Positions 63,738-64,000 of a DNA stretch of 64,000 nt are shown in pieces (within the stretch, counting starts at the first letter, position 1; every line of letters begins with the position of its first letter). The notes under the pieces are model-generated. The model had not been told where the DNA came from. It saw only the letters and a list, made by a program, of their open reading frames with translations, and did not search any database. A program made the position numbers and the translations under genes. The stretch comes from Austropuccinia psidii (lineage: Eukaryota > Basidiomycota > Pucciniomycetes > Pucciniales > Sphaerophragmiaceae), in assembly GCA_023105745.1 (NCBI GenBank), contig JALGQZ010000008.1, positions 44,203,618-44,267,617 on the forward strand, in the 5' to 3' direction.

Positions 63738-64000
63738 TTGGCTTGCACCATATCTTGCCTCTGTTGGTTTGATTTGTCTTGAGATATAACAAACTGGTCC
63801 CTCTGTAGGTTTGTCATCAATAATTTGGACTTAATTTAGGGCTGCCCCTAATCCATCTCCACATGCATCAATGTACAATTTAAAAGGAATATCCCAGTCA
63901 GGCATTAGGATTAAAGGTTCTTCTGTAAGAGCTTTCTTTATCTTCTCATAAGCTTCAATTCTCTCCTGTGTCATCTCAAATACAGTCTGTTGATCACAGA
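63738..64000 (-). pseudogene. Gypsy-C copy 3 RNase H start / RT end, partial
   Basis: The same frame upstream reads [13 protein letters not shown], then YISRQ and [12 protein letters not shown], and, after a TAA at 63,831-63,833 (a Gln codon in the family), [19 protein letters not shown], with the first RNase H Asp intact. It continues past the window edge into reverse transcriptase. Confidence 0.8.

Larger units (their letters stand above)
59813..64000 (-). mobile_element. Gypsy-C copy 3, partial at window edge
   Basis: The 3' part of a Ty3/gypsy element on the - strand: LTR (59,813-61,719), integrase, RNase H and the end of reverse transcriptase, continuing beyond 64,000. It is the best preserved of the three Gypsy-C copies: in 2 kb of pol I see two stops and one frameshift. 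Both remaining LTR and pol match copies 1 and 2. Confidence 0.85.

Noticed and set aside
1..64000. Host protein-coding genes
   Set aside because: No intact frame outside retroelements exceeds about 150 codons or shows a recognisable domain; the best non-element candidate is the broken relic at 27,690-28,745.

Overview
The window looks like a heterochromatic, gene-poor stretch of a rust-fungus genome (Pucciniales, most like Austropuccinia/Puccinia). This rests on recognised family text: Ty3/gypsy Gag and Pol proteins of two types that are very common in rust proteomes, a rust-type Tnp2 transposase relic, visibly AT-rich DNA, and splice-like GTAAGT signals. No database search was possible. I could support no host gene, tRNA, rRNA or CRISPR array; almost everything identifiable is a transposable element, most of it decayed and nested.

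Layout. 1-4,590: an unclassified repeat family (called D) with internal minisatellites (49-bp and 27-bp units). 4,591-12,613: a 5'-truncated, heavily mutated Ty3/gypsy element on the + strand (Gypsy-C copy 1), itself split by a solo LTR (5,996-7,613). 12,614-13,010 and 23,964-24,480: two halves of a PIF/Harbinger transposase relic, split by Gypsy-C copy 2 (13,011-23,963, - strand, near-perfect target duplication). 24,481-28,745: AT-rich DNA with weak long-period repetition, a pair of ~196-bp direct repeats, and a decayed intron-containing coding relic on the - strand. 30,014-31,880: a decayed Tnp2 (CACTA-like) transposase. 32,760-35,830: a third D copy interrupted by a pristine 1,667-bp gag-only LTR element (34,006-35,672; identical 266-bp LTRs, GTCAC target duplication). 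36,657-37,500: the 5' end of another LTR retrotransposon. 40,301-59,059: the main structure, a decayed chromodomain Ty3/gypsy element B, into whose 3' LTR a nearly intact relative, element A (40,956-50,547), has inserted. 59,813-64,000: Gypsy-C copy 3, running off the window edge.

How the parts work. Element A has an uninterrupted Gag (445 codons) and Pol (about 1,233 codons: protease, reverse transcriptase, RNase H, integrase, chromodomain). Pol has no ATG of its own and sits in the -1 frame behind a G_GGA_AAA slippery heptamer, conserved in B. In both A and B the site next to the 5' LTR is not a tRNA match; it is a perfect 14-nt complement of a sequence in the element's own LTR, just after a conserved hairpin, and the two partners co-vary between A and B. 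That is the signature of Tf1/sushi-type self-priming. The gag-only element has no pol and must borrow reverse transcriptase and integrase from Copia elements elsewhere.

Relative ages follow from the nesting: Harbinger, Tnp2 and D are oldest, then the Gypsy-C copies, then B, then A (LTRs differ by one base that I could see plus an array-length change) and the gag-only element (identical LTRs).
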